A stretch of DNA of 34,435 nt from Thermoanaerobaculia bacterium (GTDB lineage: Bacteria; Acidobacteriota; Thermoanaerobaculia; Multivoradales; JAGPDF01), in the NCBI GenBank assembly GCA_019911865.1, contig JAIOJQ010000040.1, forward strand, positions 1-34,435, written 5' to 3'. Below the pieces are notes generated by a model. It was not told the origin of the DNA. It ran no database searches and saw nothing but the letters and a program-made list of their open reading frames with translations. The position numbers were made by a program, and so were the translations under genes. The first letter of the stretch is position 1. The number at the start of each line of letters is the position of its first letter. Positions 20,301 through 28,955 of the stretch are shown here, piece after piece.

Positions 20301-23300
20301 GGCTGATCGCCGGAACGAAGGACGCCCACGGCGAGACCTTCACCCTCGAGCGCTCCTTTGCCGTCGCCGACCGCGGCGCGAAGCTCGCCGTGCCGCTCGA
20401 GCTGCGCTTCGAGAGCCCGACCGTCGCGGTCGGCGGCACCGCCCGCCTGTTCGTCCACTCGGGGCTGCCCGGGCAGACCATCGTCCTCGAGCGGCTGCGC
20501 GGCGCCGCGGTGCACGAGCGGCACACGCTGCTGGCCGGCCGCGACCCGGTCTGGGTCGAGTGGCCGATCGACCGCGCCGACCGCGGCGGCTTCGGTGCCC
20601 GCGCCACGGTGGTCGCCGACCACCAGGTCGTCTCGCGCGCGACCGCCGTCGCCGTGCCGTGGGACGACCGCGGCCTCACCGTCGAGCTCACCAGCTTCCG
20701 GGACAAGTTGGAGCCCGGGGCGACCGAGACCTTCCGCGTCGCGGTCAGGGATCATCGGGGCCGCCCGCTCGGCGCCGGCGCCGCCGAGCTGCTGGCGTCG
20801 ATGTACGACCGCAGCCTCGACTACTTCCGCCCGTTCGCCGCGCCGCGCCCGTCCTCGCTCTACCCGGCCTTCGGTGCGCCGGCCGTCCTCCAGCACGCGC
20901 TGACCGGCGCCGGCGCCGTCTGGCGCGAGGCCGAGGACTGGTGGGACTGGACCGCGCCGCCGGTCTTCTCGGCCGACGCCTTCGTCGGCATCGACCCCTA
21001 CGGCATCGGTGGCCCCGGGTTCGGGGTGAAGCGGAGGATGATGCGGGGAGAAGTCGCGATGGAGGCCGCTGCAGCGCCGGCGCCTCAGGCGGGAAATGTC
21101 GAGCAGATCATCGTGAGCGCCGAGGCTCCCGTGGTCGATGCCATGGACGCCAAGTCGGCTGCGACGTTCGAGGCGGAGGGGCAGGAGCCGGATGCGAGTC
21201 TCCAGGCGCCGGCGGAAGTCAGCGCCCGCGCCGACTTCTCCGAGACCGCCTTCTGGCAGCCGCACCTCGTCACCGCGGCCGACGGCACGGCGGCGATCGA
21301 GTTCCGCGTTCCCGAGTCGCTGACCTCGTGGAAGCTCTGGGTGGCCGCGGTGACGCGTGACCTCGCCTCGGGCTACGTCGAGCAGGAGATCCGGACCGCC
21401 AAGGACCTGATGGTTCGCCCCTACCTGCCGCGCTTCCTGCGGGAGGGGGACCGCGCCGAGCTGCGCGTCGCGGTCGACAACGCCTCCGAGAAGAAGCTTT
21501 CCGGCGAGGTCCGCTTCCGAATCGAGGATCCCGACACCCAGGAGGATCTCTCGGCCGAGTTCGGCCTGCCCGCCGGTGGCGGCAGTGCGACGTTCGCGGC
21601 CGAGGCCGGCCAGGGGACGACGGTCGTCTTCCCGGTCGCGGCGCCCTCGGGCGTCCGCCCGCTCGCCTTCCGCGTCGAGGCGCGCGCGGGCGCCCTCTCG
21701 GACGGCGAGCTGCGGCCGATCCCGGTGCTCCCCTCGCGCATCCGGCTCGCGCAGTCGCGCTTCGCCGCGCTCACCGGCGGCGAGCGGCGCGAGCTCGTCT
21801 TCGAGGACCTCGCCGCCGGGGATCCGACCCGCATCGACGAGCGGATGGTGGTCACCGTCGACGGCCAGCTCTTCTACGGCCTGCTCGACGCCCTCCCCTA
21901 CCTCGTCGAGTACCCCTACGAGTGCACCGAGCAGACGCTCAATCGGTTCGTCTCGGCGGGCGTCCTCGGCTCGATGTTCGACCGCCACCCGGGCCTCCAG
22001 GCGATGGCCGCGGAGCTCGCCAAGCGCGACACCCGCTGGGAGCGCTTCGACGCGGCCGATCCCAATCGTCGGATGGCGCTCGAGGAGACACCCTGGCTCC
22101 GCCAGGCGCGCGGCGGCCCCGAGGGCGAGGACGAGGCGCTGCTGCGCGTCCTCGATCCGCAGGTTGCCCGCGCGGTGCGCGCCGAGGCGCTCGCCAAGCT
22201 CGAGCGAGCGCAGCTCCCCTCCGGCGCCTTCCCCTGGTTCCCGGGCGGGCCGCCGTCCCCCTACATGACCCTCTACCTGATGTACGGCCTGGCGCGCGCT
22301 TCCGAGTTCGGCGTCGAGGTCCCCGAGCCGATGGTGCGCCGCGGCTGGACCTTCCTGGCGCAGGAGATCGAGCGCGACTGGTGGAAGCGGGCGATCGAGG
22401 ACGACTGCTGCTGGGAGCTGCTCACCTTCGCCAACTACGTCGCGTCGTCCTACCCCGACCCGAAGTGGATGGAGTCGGTGCTGCCGGCCAGGCGCCGGCG
22501 CGAGATCCTCGACTTCTCCTTCAAGCACTGGAAGCAGCACTCGCCGATGCTCAAACTCCAGCTGGCGCTCACCCTCACCCGGATGGAGCGGCCGCAGGAC
22601 GCCAGGCTGGTCCTGGCGAGCGTCATGGACTCGGCGAAGAGCGACCGCGACCTCGGCACCTTCTGGGCGCCGGAGGACCGCGCCTGGCTCTGGTACAACG
22701 ACACGATCGAAACCCACGCCTGGGCGCTGCGCGCGCTCTCCGAGGTCGCCCCCGAAGACGCGCGGGACAAGGGCCTCGTGCAGTGGCTCTTCCTCAACAA
22801 GAAGCTCGGCCACTGGAAGTCGACCCGCGCCACCGCCGAAGTCCTCTTCTCGGTCGCCGCCTGGCTGCAGAAGAAGGAGCTGCTCGGGACGCGCGAGGAG
22901 CTCGCGGTCACCTTCGGCGGCCACACCACGCCGTTCGTCTTCGAACCCGACCGCTACAGTGGCAAGAAGAACCAGCTCGTGCTCGAGGGCGACGAGATCG
23001 TCCCCGCGCGCGACGCGACGATCGTCGTCGAACAGAAGACCGACGGGTTCGCCTTCGCCTCGGCGACCTGGCACTTCTCGACCGAGCAGCTGCCGGCCGA
23101 AGCGCGCGGCGACCTGTTCCACGTCGAGCGGCGCTGGTTCCGGCGGGTCGAGCAGGGTGCCGAGACGACGCTCGAGCCGCTGGCCGAAGGGGCGCGGCTG
23201 GCGGTCGGCGACGAGCTCGAGGTGCAGCTCTCGGTGCGCGCGAAAGCGGCGGCCGAGTACGTCCACCTGCGCGACCCGCGCGCCGCCGGACTCGAGCCCG

Positions 23301-23536
23301 ATCGCGCGGCGTCGGGATGGCGCTGGGATCTCGGCATCGTCTGGTACGAAGAGGTGCGCGACTCGGGGACCAACTTCTTCTTCGAGTGGCTGCCGGCTGG
23401 CGAGTACACCCTCAAGTACCGGGTGCGCGCCGCCACCGCGGGCGAGTTCCGGGTGGCGCCCGCCGAGCTGCAGTCGATGTACGCGCCGGAGTTCGTCGCC
23501 TACTCGGCGGGGGCGCGGCTGGCGATCGCGCCGTGA
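17396..23536 (+). CDS. Bacterial alpha-2-macroglobulin family protein (2046 aa) with thioester CTEQ
   Basis: ALVFTDRAIYRPGQKLLWKILVYEG (MG domain signature), ETAFWQPHLVTAADGTAAIEFRVPESLTSWKLWVAAVT (A2M domain), YPYECTEQTLNRF thioester at 21923-21934, C-terminal YEEVRDSGTNFFFEWLPAGEYTLKYRVRAATAGEFRVAPAELQSMYAPEF. Confidence 0.96.
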   Translation: MRPPTRLVRFAAALGAVTALGAGAFALAGRPADPDPTPPEDPPAVRADWLEVDRLLSEQKLAEAAKLLEHLEAAARERSDDLGLARVLVRQTQVGLALGGYETAVEALRARAWPEAPLARATVELYDAHALLGYLDAYDWEIRRREKVVSGEALDLKLWTADQIVAEADRAFARVWAQRTALGELAPDALAELHPNDYPEGIRPTLRDAVAYLWAERLADSAHWSPRESADLWKLDLDALAEGRTVEPTPERLSDPDLHPLEKLAAILGDLERWHRGRGERGATLEAKLERISSLHDAFTAEEDRGALAAALEQSLGEFRSDPWWSMAMARLAGMIQQGGSTGLAIRQRSVSLACGPDPDLCSTAPAVVARALALAGEKAYPRSPGAEACRVVRDEIEAPSYELQAMAIDAADRRSIEVSHRNLPALHLRAYRLPDERFDAKPVTWGGWNQDRVRAVLRGAPAASWKVDLPATADYRDHRTFTTPPLAGRGRFLVVASADPGFRRDSNLRQAVELRLSDLVVLRDPAFGYAPGADAIRVVSGATGAPIAGAEATLYRWQWEKRPEKVETRITDADGLARFELPPGGDGRGIAVVVRHGGDEAVWSQGYWWRPTSPPGSSAGALVFTDRAIYRPGQKLLWKILVYEGEAAKGSFRAVGGRDHVVELRDPNGEVVATGEAKTNDFGTAAGELEIPTGRLLGNWTLRSSANGSASIAVEEYKRPTFEVSLEAPAGEPRLNRPLEVPGEARYYFGLPVASGKVSWRVVRAPMWEWARHGWFWRPPAPPRTIASGSAELDAEGKFTVRFTPEADERERDACGCYRFTVETEITDEGGETRSAARSIAIGWVGVTLAVDGDPFLVGPQSPTEWTVRRRSLDGEARAGTTTWRLVELAQPARAPLPAELPRPVDPDLERWATPGDRLRPRWEGAPDSAQLLAGWNEAREVGRGTLAHGEDGAATLALGELAAGAYRLIAGTKDAHGETFTLERSFAVADRGAKLAVPLELRFESPTVAVGGTARLFVHSGLPGQTIVLERLRGAAVHERHTLLAGRDPVWVEWPIDRADRGGFGARATVVADHQVVSRATAVAVPWDDRGLTVELTSFRDKLEPGATETFRVAVRDHRGRPLGAGAAELLASMYDRSLDYFRPFAAPRPSSLYPAFGAPAVLQHALTGAGAVWREAEDWWDWTAPPVFSADAFVGIDPYGIGGPGFGVKRRMMRGEVAMEAAAAPAPQAGNVEQIIVSAEAPVVDAMDAKSAATFEAEGQEPDASLQAPAEVSARADFSETAFWQPHLVTAADGTAAIEFRVPESLTSWKLWVAAVTRDLASGYVEQEIRTAKDLMVRPYLPRFLREGDRAELRVAVDNASEKKLSGEVRFRIEDPDTQEDLSAEFGLPAGGGSATFAAEAGQGTTVVFPVAAPSGVRPLAFRVEARAGALSDGELRPIPVLPSRIRLAQSRFAALTGGERRELVFEDLAAGDPTRIDERMVVTVDGQLFYGLLDALPYLVEYPYECTEQTLNRFVSAGVLGSMFDRHPGLQAMAAELAKRDTRWERFDAADPNRRMALEETPWLRQARGGPEGEDEALLRVLDPQVARAVRAEALAKLERAQLPSGAFPWFPGGPPSPYMTLYLMYGLARASEFGVEVPEPMVRRGWTFLAQEIERDWWKRAIEDDCCWELLTFANYVASSYPDPKWMESVLPARRRREILDFSFKHWKQHSPMLKLQLALTLTRMERPQDARLVLASVMDSAKSDRDLGTFWAPEDRAWLWYNDTIETHAWALRALSEVAPEDARDKGLVQWLFLNKKLGHWKSTRATAEVLFSVAAWLQKKELLGTREELAVTFGGHTTPFVFEPDRYSGKKNQLVLEGDEIVPARDATIVVEQKTDGFAFASATWHFSTEQLPAEARGDLFHVERRWFRRVEQGAETTLEPLAEGARLAVGDELEVQLSVRAKAAAEYVHLRDPRAAGLEPDRAASGWRWDLGIVWYEEVRDSGTNFFFEWLPAGEYTLKYRVRAATAGEFRVAPAELQSMYAPEFVAYSAGARLAIAP

Positions 23537-23542
23537 CCGCGG

Positions 23543-26095
23543 TCAGGGCGCGGTGACCGACCAGGCGGCGGTGTCGCCGCTCTCGAAGCCGTCGACGAAC
23601 GGCATCGTGTCGGAAGCTGCGACGATCGCGGTCAGCGCGACGTCGTCGAGGTGCCAGCCGTCGCGGACGAGGCCGGGATCCGAGGTCAACCGGAAGCGGA
23701 AGCGCGCCGCGGCGGCGCCGGCGAGCGCCGGCAGCGGGATGGCGACCGGTTGCCAGTCCCAGGCGACGGCACCCGAGAAGCGCTCGACCGGCGTCCAGCT
23801 CCCGCCGCCGTTGGTCGACACCTCGACGTACCCGTAGTCGTAGCCCCCCTCGAGCTGGTGCAGGTGGTGGAAGACCAGCTCGACCGTGGTCGCGTCCGAC
23901 AGATCGACGACCGGCGAGGTCAGCGTGACGTTGGCCAGGTTGCCGTAGTCCGCCACGCTGTCGGACCACGAGCGCGCACCCCGATGCGCGACGTCCGAGC
24001 GCACGGCCCACGGGCTCTGCGCCGTCCAACCGGGGTTGCCACCCTCGGCGTCGTCGGCGAAGACCGGCTCGGGCAGCGTGAAGTCGCGAACGATCGTCGC
24101 GCCGGGAGCCGCCACCACCGCCGCGGCGGTGCGCGGCGCGTGCAGTTCGGCGCGCGCCACGACGTCCCAGGTGCCGGCGGGAACCCGCAGCGCGTAGGCG
24201 CCGGTCGACGGATCGGCGACGGTCGCGAAGGGACCCACCGAGACCCTCGCGGTGAGCGGCGCGCCGGAGCCCGCCCCCGTCACCGTCCCTTCGATCCGCG
24301 GATCGTCGGCCGGATCGACGACCGCGAGGAGCGCCGCCGAGAGCGGTCCCCAGTTGCCGGCGGCATCGCGCGCCGCGACCCAGACCGGGTGGACGCCGTC
24401 GGCGAGCGCGCCGGTGTCGAGCGAGCAAGTGAGCTCCTCGAACGGCTCGTCGAAGGCGCCGTCCGCCGCCGCGAGCGGCATCGGCGTCGCGCCGGGCTGC
24501 CAGGGTGCGACGGCAATCCAGGCGCGCGCCTCGGCGATCACCTCGGCCGGCTCGGCCTGCCCGGACTCCTCGTCGAACACCCGGCCGTCGACGGCGCGGG
24601 CCGAGAGCACGACCGCGCCGCCGGGCGTGACGGCGCCGGGCGTGAGCTCGACGCGAAAGGTGTCGGGACCCCTGGCGAGCCGGTAAGGCGCGCGGGCGAC
24701 GCGCAGCGCGTAGCGCAGCATCTCGCCGGCGGCCTCGGCGATCGACTCCTCGAAGTCGGCGCAGCTCTCGAAGAAGGCCGTCCCCATCTCCCAGGTGTAG
24801 GCCGGCACGCCGAAGCGGCCGTAGGCGTAGTCCTTGGTCGAGCCGTCGACCGGGTAGAGCCCGCCCGAGCGCGGATCCCAGGCCGACAGCGCCCCCCACT
24901 TGCGGCCGAGGCGCAGCAGCCCCTCGCAGTTGGGGGGCAGGTTGGTGCCCGAGCAGACGTCCTCCTGGGTCGAAGTCAACCCGAAGGGCGTCAGGATGGC
25001 CGGCTGGTAGCTGTGCAGGTCGGCGTAGACGCCGGTCGTGTCGTCGGGGGCCGGCGTCGTCAGGTCGTCGGGCCGCTGGTCGAGGAAGACCAGGCCCATG
25101 TACGCCTGGACCGCCTGGGCCTCGGGCTCGGAAGCCGCCGCGACGCCGCGGTAGGTCGTCGCGCACGGGTCGCCACTCGAGCCGCCCCAGGCGCCCCAGT
25201 AGAAGTCGAAGTTGCGATTGAGATCGGCGCCGCGGCTGCTCGAGGTCGCACCGCAGTAGCTCTGGTTGGTGTTCTTGCGCCACGACTGGCCGGCCTCCGC
25301 CTTCTTGCGGCCGTCCGGGTTGGCGTGGAGCATGAGGTGGAACTCGTGGTGGTCGAGCAGCCAGGTCGCGTCGGCGTCGACGCCGTAGCTCGCGACCAGC
25401 CGCTCGGCGAAGCGGAGCGCGCTTTCGGCCGTCGTGTACTCGCGGGCGTGGATCGCCGCCGTCGCGAAAAATACCGGTTTCGGGCCCGGAATCGAAAGGT
25501 TGGTCAGCTTCAGGACGAGCAGGTCGTAGCCCCCGGCAGGCAGGTTCGCCTTCTCCCAGGAGTCGCCGGCGTCGAGGACGGTGGCGAGATCCGGCCGCGC
25601 GGCGGCGAGCGCCTGGGCCGCGGCGAAAGTCTCCTCGACCGTGCGATAACAGGGGAAACCCGGAATGCCGGCGCCGGCCGCGGCCTCCTTGCCGGGCGCG
25701 CCGATGCCGCGGCGCGCCGCGGTGCGCCCCTCGTCGACCTCGACGAAGAATCCGAGGGAACGCAGCCGGCCAACGATCTCGGCGTCAGCCTCGAGCAGGA
25801 GGTAGCCCTTGGTGTCGTGGTGATCGGCGAAGTGCTCGCCCCAGGAGGCGACCTCGCGCACCATCGTGGCGTCGCCGAACCAGGCGCGGACGACCCATGG
25901 CCCGTCGCCGGCCGGTTCGGCGGCGCCGAGCACCGCGGCGCACGGCGCGAGTGCGAGGACGAATGCAGCGAAGCGGCGGCGCGCGCGGCGTATGACGGAC
26001 CTCCGGTGGGGGTCCAACGACGCTAGCACGCGCGCGGAAGGATCAGGCCGCGACCGGCTCGACGGCAGTCTCGCCGGCGGCGGGTTCGGGTTCAC
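23543..26095 (-). CDS. M14-family zinc carboxypeptidase, exported, with DGFESGD tag
   Basis: AAIHAREYTTAES (HxxE zinc ligands), HANPDGRKK, GADLNRNFDFYWG, DLHSYQPAILTPFG, YTWEMGTAFFESCADFE; C-terminus PFVDGFESGDTAAWSVTAP. True start may be internal. Confidence 0.93.
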   Translation of the reverse strand: MNPNPPPARLPSSRSRPDPSARVLASLDPHRRSVIRRARRRFAAFVLALAPCAAVLGAAEPAGDGPWVVRAWFGDATMVREVASWGEHFADHHDTKGYLLLEADAEIVGRLRSLGFFVEVDEGRTAARRGIGAPGKEAAAGAGIPGFPCYRTVEETFAAAQALAAARPDLATVLDAGDSWEKANLPAGGYDLLVLKLTNLSIPGPKPVFFATAAIHAREYTTAESALRFAERLVASYGVDADATWLLDHHEFHLMLHANPDGRKKAEAGQSWRKNTNQSYCGATSSSRGADLNRNFDFYWGAWGGSSGDPCATTYRGVAAASEPEAQAVQAYMGLVFLDQRPDDLTTPAPDDTTGVYADLHSYQPAILTPFGLTSTQEDVCSGTNLPPNCEGLLRLGRKWGALSAWDPRSGGLYPVDGSTKDYAYGRFGVPAYTWEMGTAFFESCADFEESIAEAAGEMLRYALRVARAPYRLARGPDTFRVELTPGAVTPGGAVVLSARAVDGRVFDEESGQAEPAEVIAEARAWIAVAPWQPGATPMPLAAADGAFDEPFEELTCSLDTGALADGVHPVWVAARDAAGNWGPLSAALLAVVDPADDPRIEGTVTGAGSGAPLTARVSVGPFATVADPSTGAYALRVPAGTWDVVARAELHAPRTAAAVVAAPGATIVRDFTLPEPVFADDAEGGNPGWTAQSPWAVRSDVAHRGARSWSDSVADYGNLANVTLTSPVVDLSDATTVELVFHHLHQLEGGYDYGYVEVSTNGGGSWTPVERFSGAVAWDWQPVAIPLPALAGAAAARFRFRLTSDPGLVRDGWHLDDVALTAIVAASDTMPFVDGFESGDTAAWSVTAP

Positions 26096-26735
26096 CGCCG
26101 CCGAGCAGCTGCTCGGCGAGCCGCGCCCAGAGCCAGCCCATCGCGCGGTGCAGGTGAAGTGTGACGATCAGCAGCAGCAGTCCGACGAGGGAGATGGGCA
26201 ACGCCTCGACGACCGTGTCCGGGTTCCAGAACCCGAGGTCGACCGAGCCGCCGACGGCGAGCGCGAACGGCGCCGCGAGCAGGCCGCCCGAGACCGCGAG
26301 CGAGACCACCGAAACGACCCAGCCGGCGAGGCCGAGCGGGAAGCGCAGGGCGAGGAATAGCAGCCCCTTCCAGAGCGGCGCCCGGGTGAAGACCGACTTC
26401 GTCCACGCGCGCAGGCTCTCCGGTCCAACCGGACGCCGGCGCCGCTGCGGGACCAGCGCCCCGAGCAGCCAGATGGCGAGCCGGCGCTCGAGCCCCTCCG
26501 CCCCCCAGGCCGCCAGGAAGGTGACGAAGAGCAGCACGAGGCCGATCCAGAGGATGGCGAGCGCCGCGCCCGTGGCGAGCCCCACGGTCAGCCCGATGAA
26601 CCAGGCGAGCCCGAGCGGGAAGCCGAGCCAGACGTAGGCGAGCGACCCCCAGGTGCGCGCTTCGAGGAACGGCGCCAGCGCCCGGACGATCGGCGAGCGC
26701 AGCAAGGAAGGGGCGTCGAGGGTGGCGGTGCTCAT
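26043..26735 (-). CDS. Multi-pass membrane protein resembling the 'putative sensor' domain, no kinase domain
   Basis: [30 protein letters not shown] ... [34 protein letters not shown]: duplicated pattern seen in sensor domains of actinobacterial histidine kinases; ends without HisKA/HATPase. Confidence 0.65.
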   Translation of the reverse strand: MSTATLDAPSLLRSPIVRALAPFLEARTWGSLAYVWLGFPLGLAWFIGLTVGLATGAALAILWIGLVLLFVTFLAAWGAEGLERRLAIWLLGALVPQRRRRPVGPESLRAWTKSVFTRAPLWKGLLFLALRFPLGLAGWVVSVVSLAVSGGLLAAPFALAVGGSVDLGFWNPDTVVEALPISLVGLLLLIVTLHLHRAMGWLWARLAEQLLGGGEPEPAAGETAVEPVAA

Positions 26736-26818
26736 CAGGGCCTCCGGGCGCGCCGGAGAAGGCGGCGCGCGCACTCCGCCCTACGCCGCCGGGCGGGCGG
26801 GGTTTCGGCGACGGGGGA

Positions 26819-26824
26819 TAGAAT
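26819..26824 (+). promoter_or_regulatory. Candidate -10 hexamer (TAGAAT) very close to the mdh ATG
   Basis: ggggataGAATtgccggcgccATG; the -10-like TAGAAT ends 10 nt upstream of the ATG at 26835; no convincing -35 or Shine-Dalgarno seen. Confidence 0.3.
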
Positions 26825-26834
26825 TGCCGGCGCC

Positions 26835-27815
26835 ATGAACAAGCCCCTGCACATCGCCATCACCGGAGCCGCCGGCAACATCGGCTACGCCCTCGCCTTC
26901 CGTCTCGCCGCCGGCGACCTGGCCGGTCCCGACCGGCGCATCGTGCTGCAACTGCTCGAGATCCCGCCGGCGCTGCCGGCCCTCGAGGGGGTCGCCATGG
27001 AGCTGCGCGACTGCGCCTTCCCGCTGCTCGACGGCGTCGTCGTCACCGCCGACGTCGAGACCGCCTTCGCCGACGCCGACGTCTGCTTCCTGGTCGGCGC
27101 CAAGCCGCGCGGTCCGGGGATGGAGCGCAAGGACCTGCTGGCCGAAAACGGCAAGATCTTCGGTCCGCAGGGCAAGGCGATCGCCGCCGGCGCGGCGAAG
27201 GACGTCCGCGTCCTGGTGGTCGGCAACCCGGCCAACACCAACGCCCTGATCGCCGCGTCGAACGCGAAGGGGCTCGATCCGCGCCAGTTCCACGCCATGA
27301 CCCGGCTCGACCACAACCGCGCCCTCTCCCAGCTCGCCGAGAAGACGGGCAGCCACCCGCGCGACATCCACCGGCTGACGATCTGGGGCAACCACTCGTC
27401 GACCCAGGTGCCGGACATCGCCCACGCCACGGTCGGCGGGCGGCCGGCGACCGGGCTGGTCGACGGCGCGTGGACGCGTGACACGTTCATCCCGACCGTG
27501 CAGCAGCGCGGCGCGGCGATCATCAAGGCGCGCGGCGCCTCCTCGGCGGCCTCGGCGGCCTCCTCGGCGATCGACCATGTCCGCGACTGGCTGCTCGGCA
27601 CCCGCGAGGGGGACTGGGTGTCGATGGCGGTGCCGTCGGACGGCAGCTACGGGATCGCCCCCGGGGTGGTGTTCAGCTACCCGTGCGTCTCGAAAGGCGG
27701 CGAGGTCGAGATCGTCCAGGGCCTCGAGCTCGACGCCGACACGCGCGAGCGCCTCGACGCCTCCGACCGCGAGCTGCGCGAGGAGCGCGCCGCGGTCGAG
27801 AGCCTGCTCGCCTGA
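26835..27815 (+). CDS. mdh: Malate dehydrogenase
   Basis: [90 protein letters not shown]. Confidence 0.97.
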   Translation: MNKPLHIAITGAAGNIGYALAFRLAAGDLAGPDRRIVLQLLEIPPALPALEGVAMELRDCAFPLLDGVVVTADVETAFADADVCFLVGAKPRGPGMERKDLLAENGKIFGPQGKAIAAGAAKDVRVLVVGNPANTNALIAASNAKGLDPRQFHAMTRLDHNRALSQLAEKTGSHPRDIHRLTIWGNHSSTQVPDIAHATVGGRPATGLVDGAWTRDTFIPTVQQRGAAIIKARGASSAASAASSAIDHVRDWLLGTREGDWVSMAVPSDGSYGIAPGVVFSYPCVSKGGEVEIVQGLELDADTRERLDASDRELREERAAVESLLA

Positions 27816-27847
27816 GGCCCTGCCGCCTGCCGAGCGGTTCCGAGCGC

Positions 27848-28363
27848 ATGATCTCCATCCGCCCCGGGACCCCCGCCGACGCGCCGGGGGTCGCCGCGTG
27901 CGTCGATCGGGTGGCGCGCGAGCGCCGCTACCTCGCCATCGTCGAGGGCTTCGCGATCGACGAAACGGCTCGTTTCATCACCCGCCTGCTCGACGCCGGC
28001 GGCGTCCACCTGGTGGCCGAAGAGGACGACGGCGAAATCGTCGGCGCCTGCGACATCGCGCCCCTCGCCACCGAGGGGATGCGCCACGTCGGCCGGCTCG
28101 GGATCGCCGTCCTGCCCGGCTACCGGCGGCGCGGCCTCGGCCGCCAGCTGCTGCGCGAGGCCGTCGACCGGTCTTTCGCCGCCGGCCTCGGCCGGGTCGA
28201 GCTCGAGGTCTTCGCCTCCAACACCGAGGCCATCCAGCTCTACGAGTCCGAGGGGTTCCGCCGCGAAGGCTGCCGCCGCGCCGCCCGCCGGCTCGACGGC
28301 CGCGAGGACGACCTGCTCCTCTACGGCCTGCTCGCCGGCGAATGGACGGGAGGGGTTGCCTGA
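27848..28363 (+). CDS. GNAT-family N-acetyltransferase
   Basis: ISIRPGTPADAPGVAACVDRV; LGIAVLPGYRRRGLGRQLLREAVDRSFAAGLGRVELEVFASNTEAIQLYESEGFRREG (acetyl-CoA binding motif A). Confidence 0.93.
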   Translation: MISIRPGTPADAPGVAACVDRVARERRYLAIVEGFAIDETARFITRLLDAGGVHLVAEEDDGEIVGACDIAPLATEGMRHVGRLGIAVLPGYRRRGLGRQLLREAVDRSFAAGLGRVELEVFASNTEAIQLYESEGFRREGCRRAARRLDGREDDLLLYGLLAGEWTGGVA

Positions 28364-28544
28364 AACGGCAGCCGTTCGAGCCCCACGGCGAGTGGGGCCG
28401 AGCCGAGCCGGCCGTGGCTCAGGCGAGCCGCCGGAGGTTCGGTGAGGGTCACCGGGATATTGTCTTCCGACCGTCATCGCGGCCGGATCGGGAGGGGGCA
28501 CCGGGTCCACCTTCGCGCGATGCCGCGGCGCCGAGGAGAAAGCG

Positions 28545-28940
28545 ATGAGCGAGTCCCCACTGCCGCAGCCCGACCTGCAACGCATCGGCCAGCTGGCGCT
28601 GCCGGTCGCCGATCTCGACCGCTCGGTCGCCTTCTATCGCGACCAGCTCGGCCTGCGCTTCCTCTTCCAGGCGCCGCGCGGACTCGCCTTCTTCGACTGC
28701 GCGGGCCTCCGGCTGATGCTCGACGCGCCGGCCTTCGAGCGCGGCAACCGCTTCGGCTCGGTCCTCTATTTCACCGTCGACGACCTGCCGACGACCTTCG
28801 CCGCCCTCGGCGCGCGCGGCGTCCGTTTCGAGTCCGCCCCCCACCTGGTCGCCCGACTCCCCGACCGCGAAGTCTGGATGGCCTTCTTCCGCGACCCCGA
28901 CGGCAGCCTCCTCGCCCTGATGTCCGAAGTCTCCCTGTGA
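28545..28940 (+). CDS. VOC (glyoxalase/bleomycin-resistance) family protein
   Basis: LALPVADLDRSVAFYRDQLGLRFLFQAPRGLAFFDCAGLRLML ... FFRDPDGSLLALMSEV. Confidence 0.92.
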   Translation: MSESPLPQPDLQRIGQLALPVADLDRSVAFYRDQLGLRFLFQAPRGLAFFDCAGLRLMLDAPAFERGNRFGSVLYFTVDDLPTTFAALGARGVRFESAPHLVARLPDREVWMAFFRDPDGSLLALMSEVSL

Positions 28941-28955
28941 GCTGAACCGCGCGCC

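Noticed and set aside
18962-23266. 1434-aa minus-strand ORF opposite A2M
   Set aside because: Shadow ORF; low-complexity Arg/Ala/Gly/Glu/Asp, no recognisable motifs.
27538-27572. ctcctcggcggcctcggcggcctcctcggcg microrepeat within mdh
   Set aside because: Encodes the normal [18 protein letters not shown] segment of malate dehydrogenase.
28380-28398. GCCCCAC-GGCGA-GTGGGGC hairpin between the GNAT and VOC genes
   Set aside because: Seven-bp GC hairpin without T-tract or conserved context; too common in this GC-rich sequence to call.
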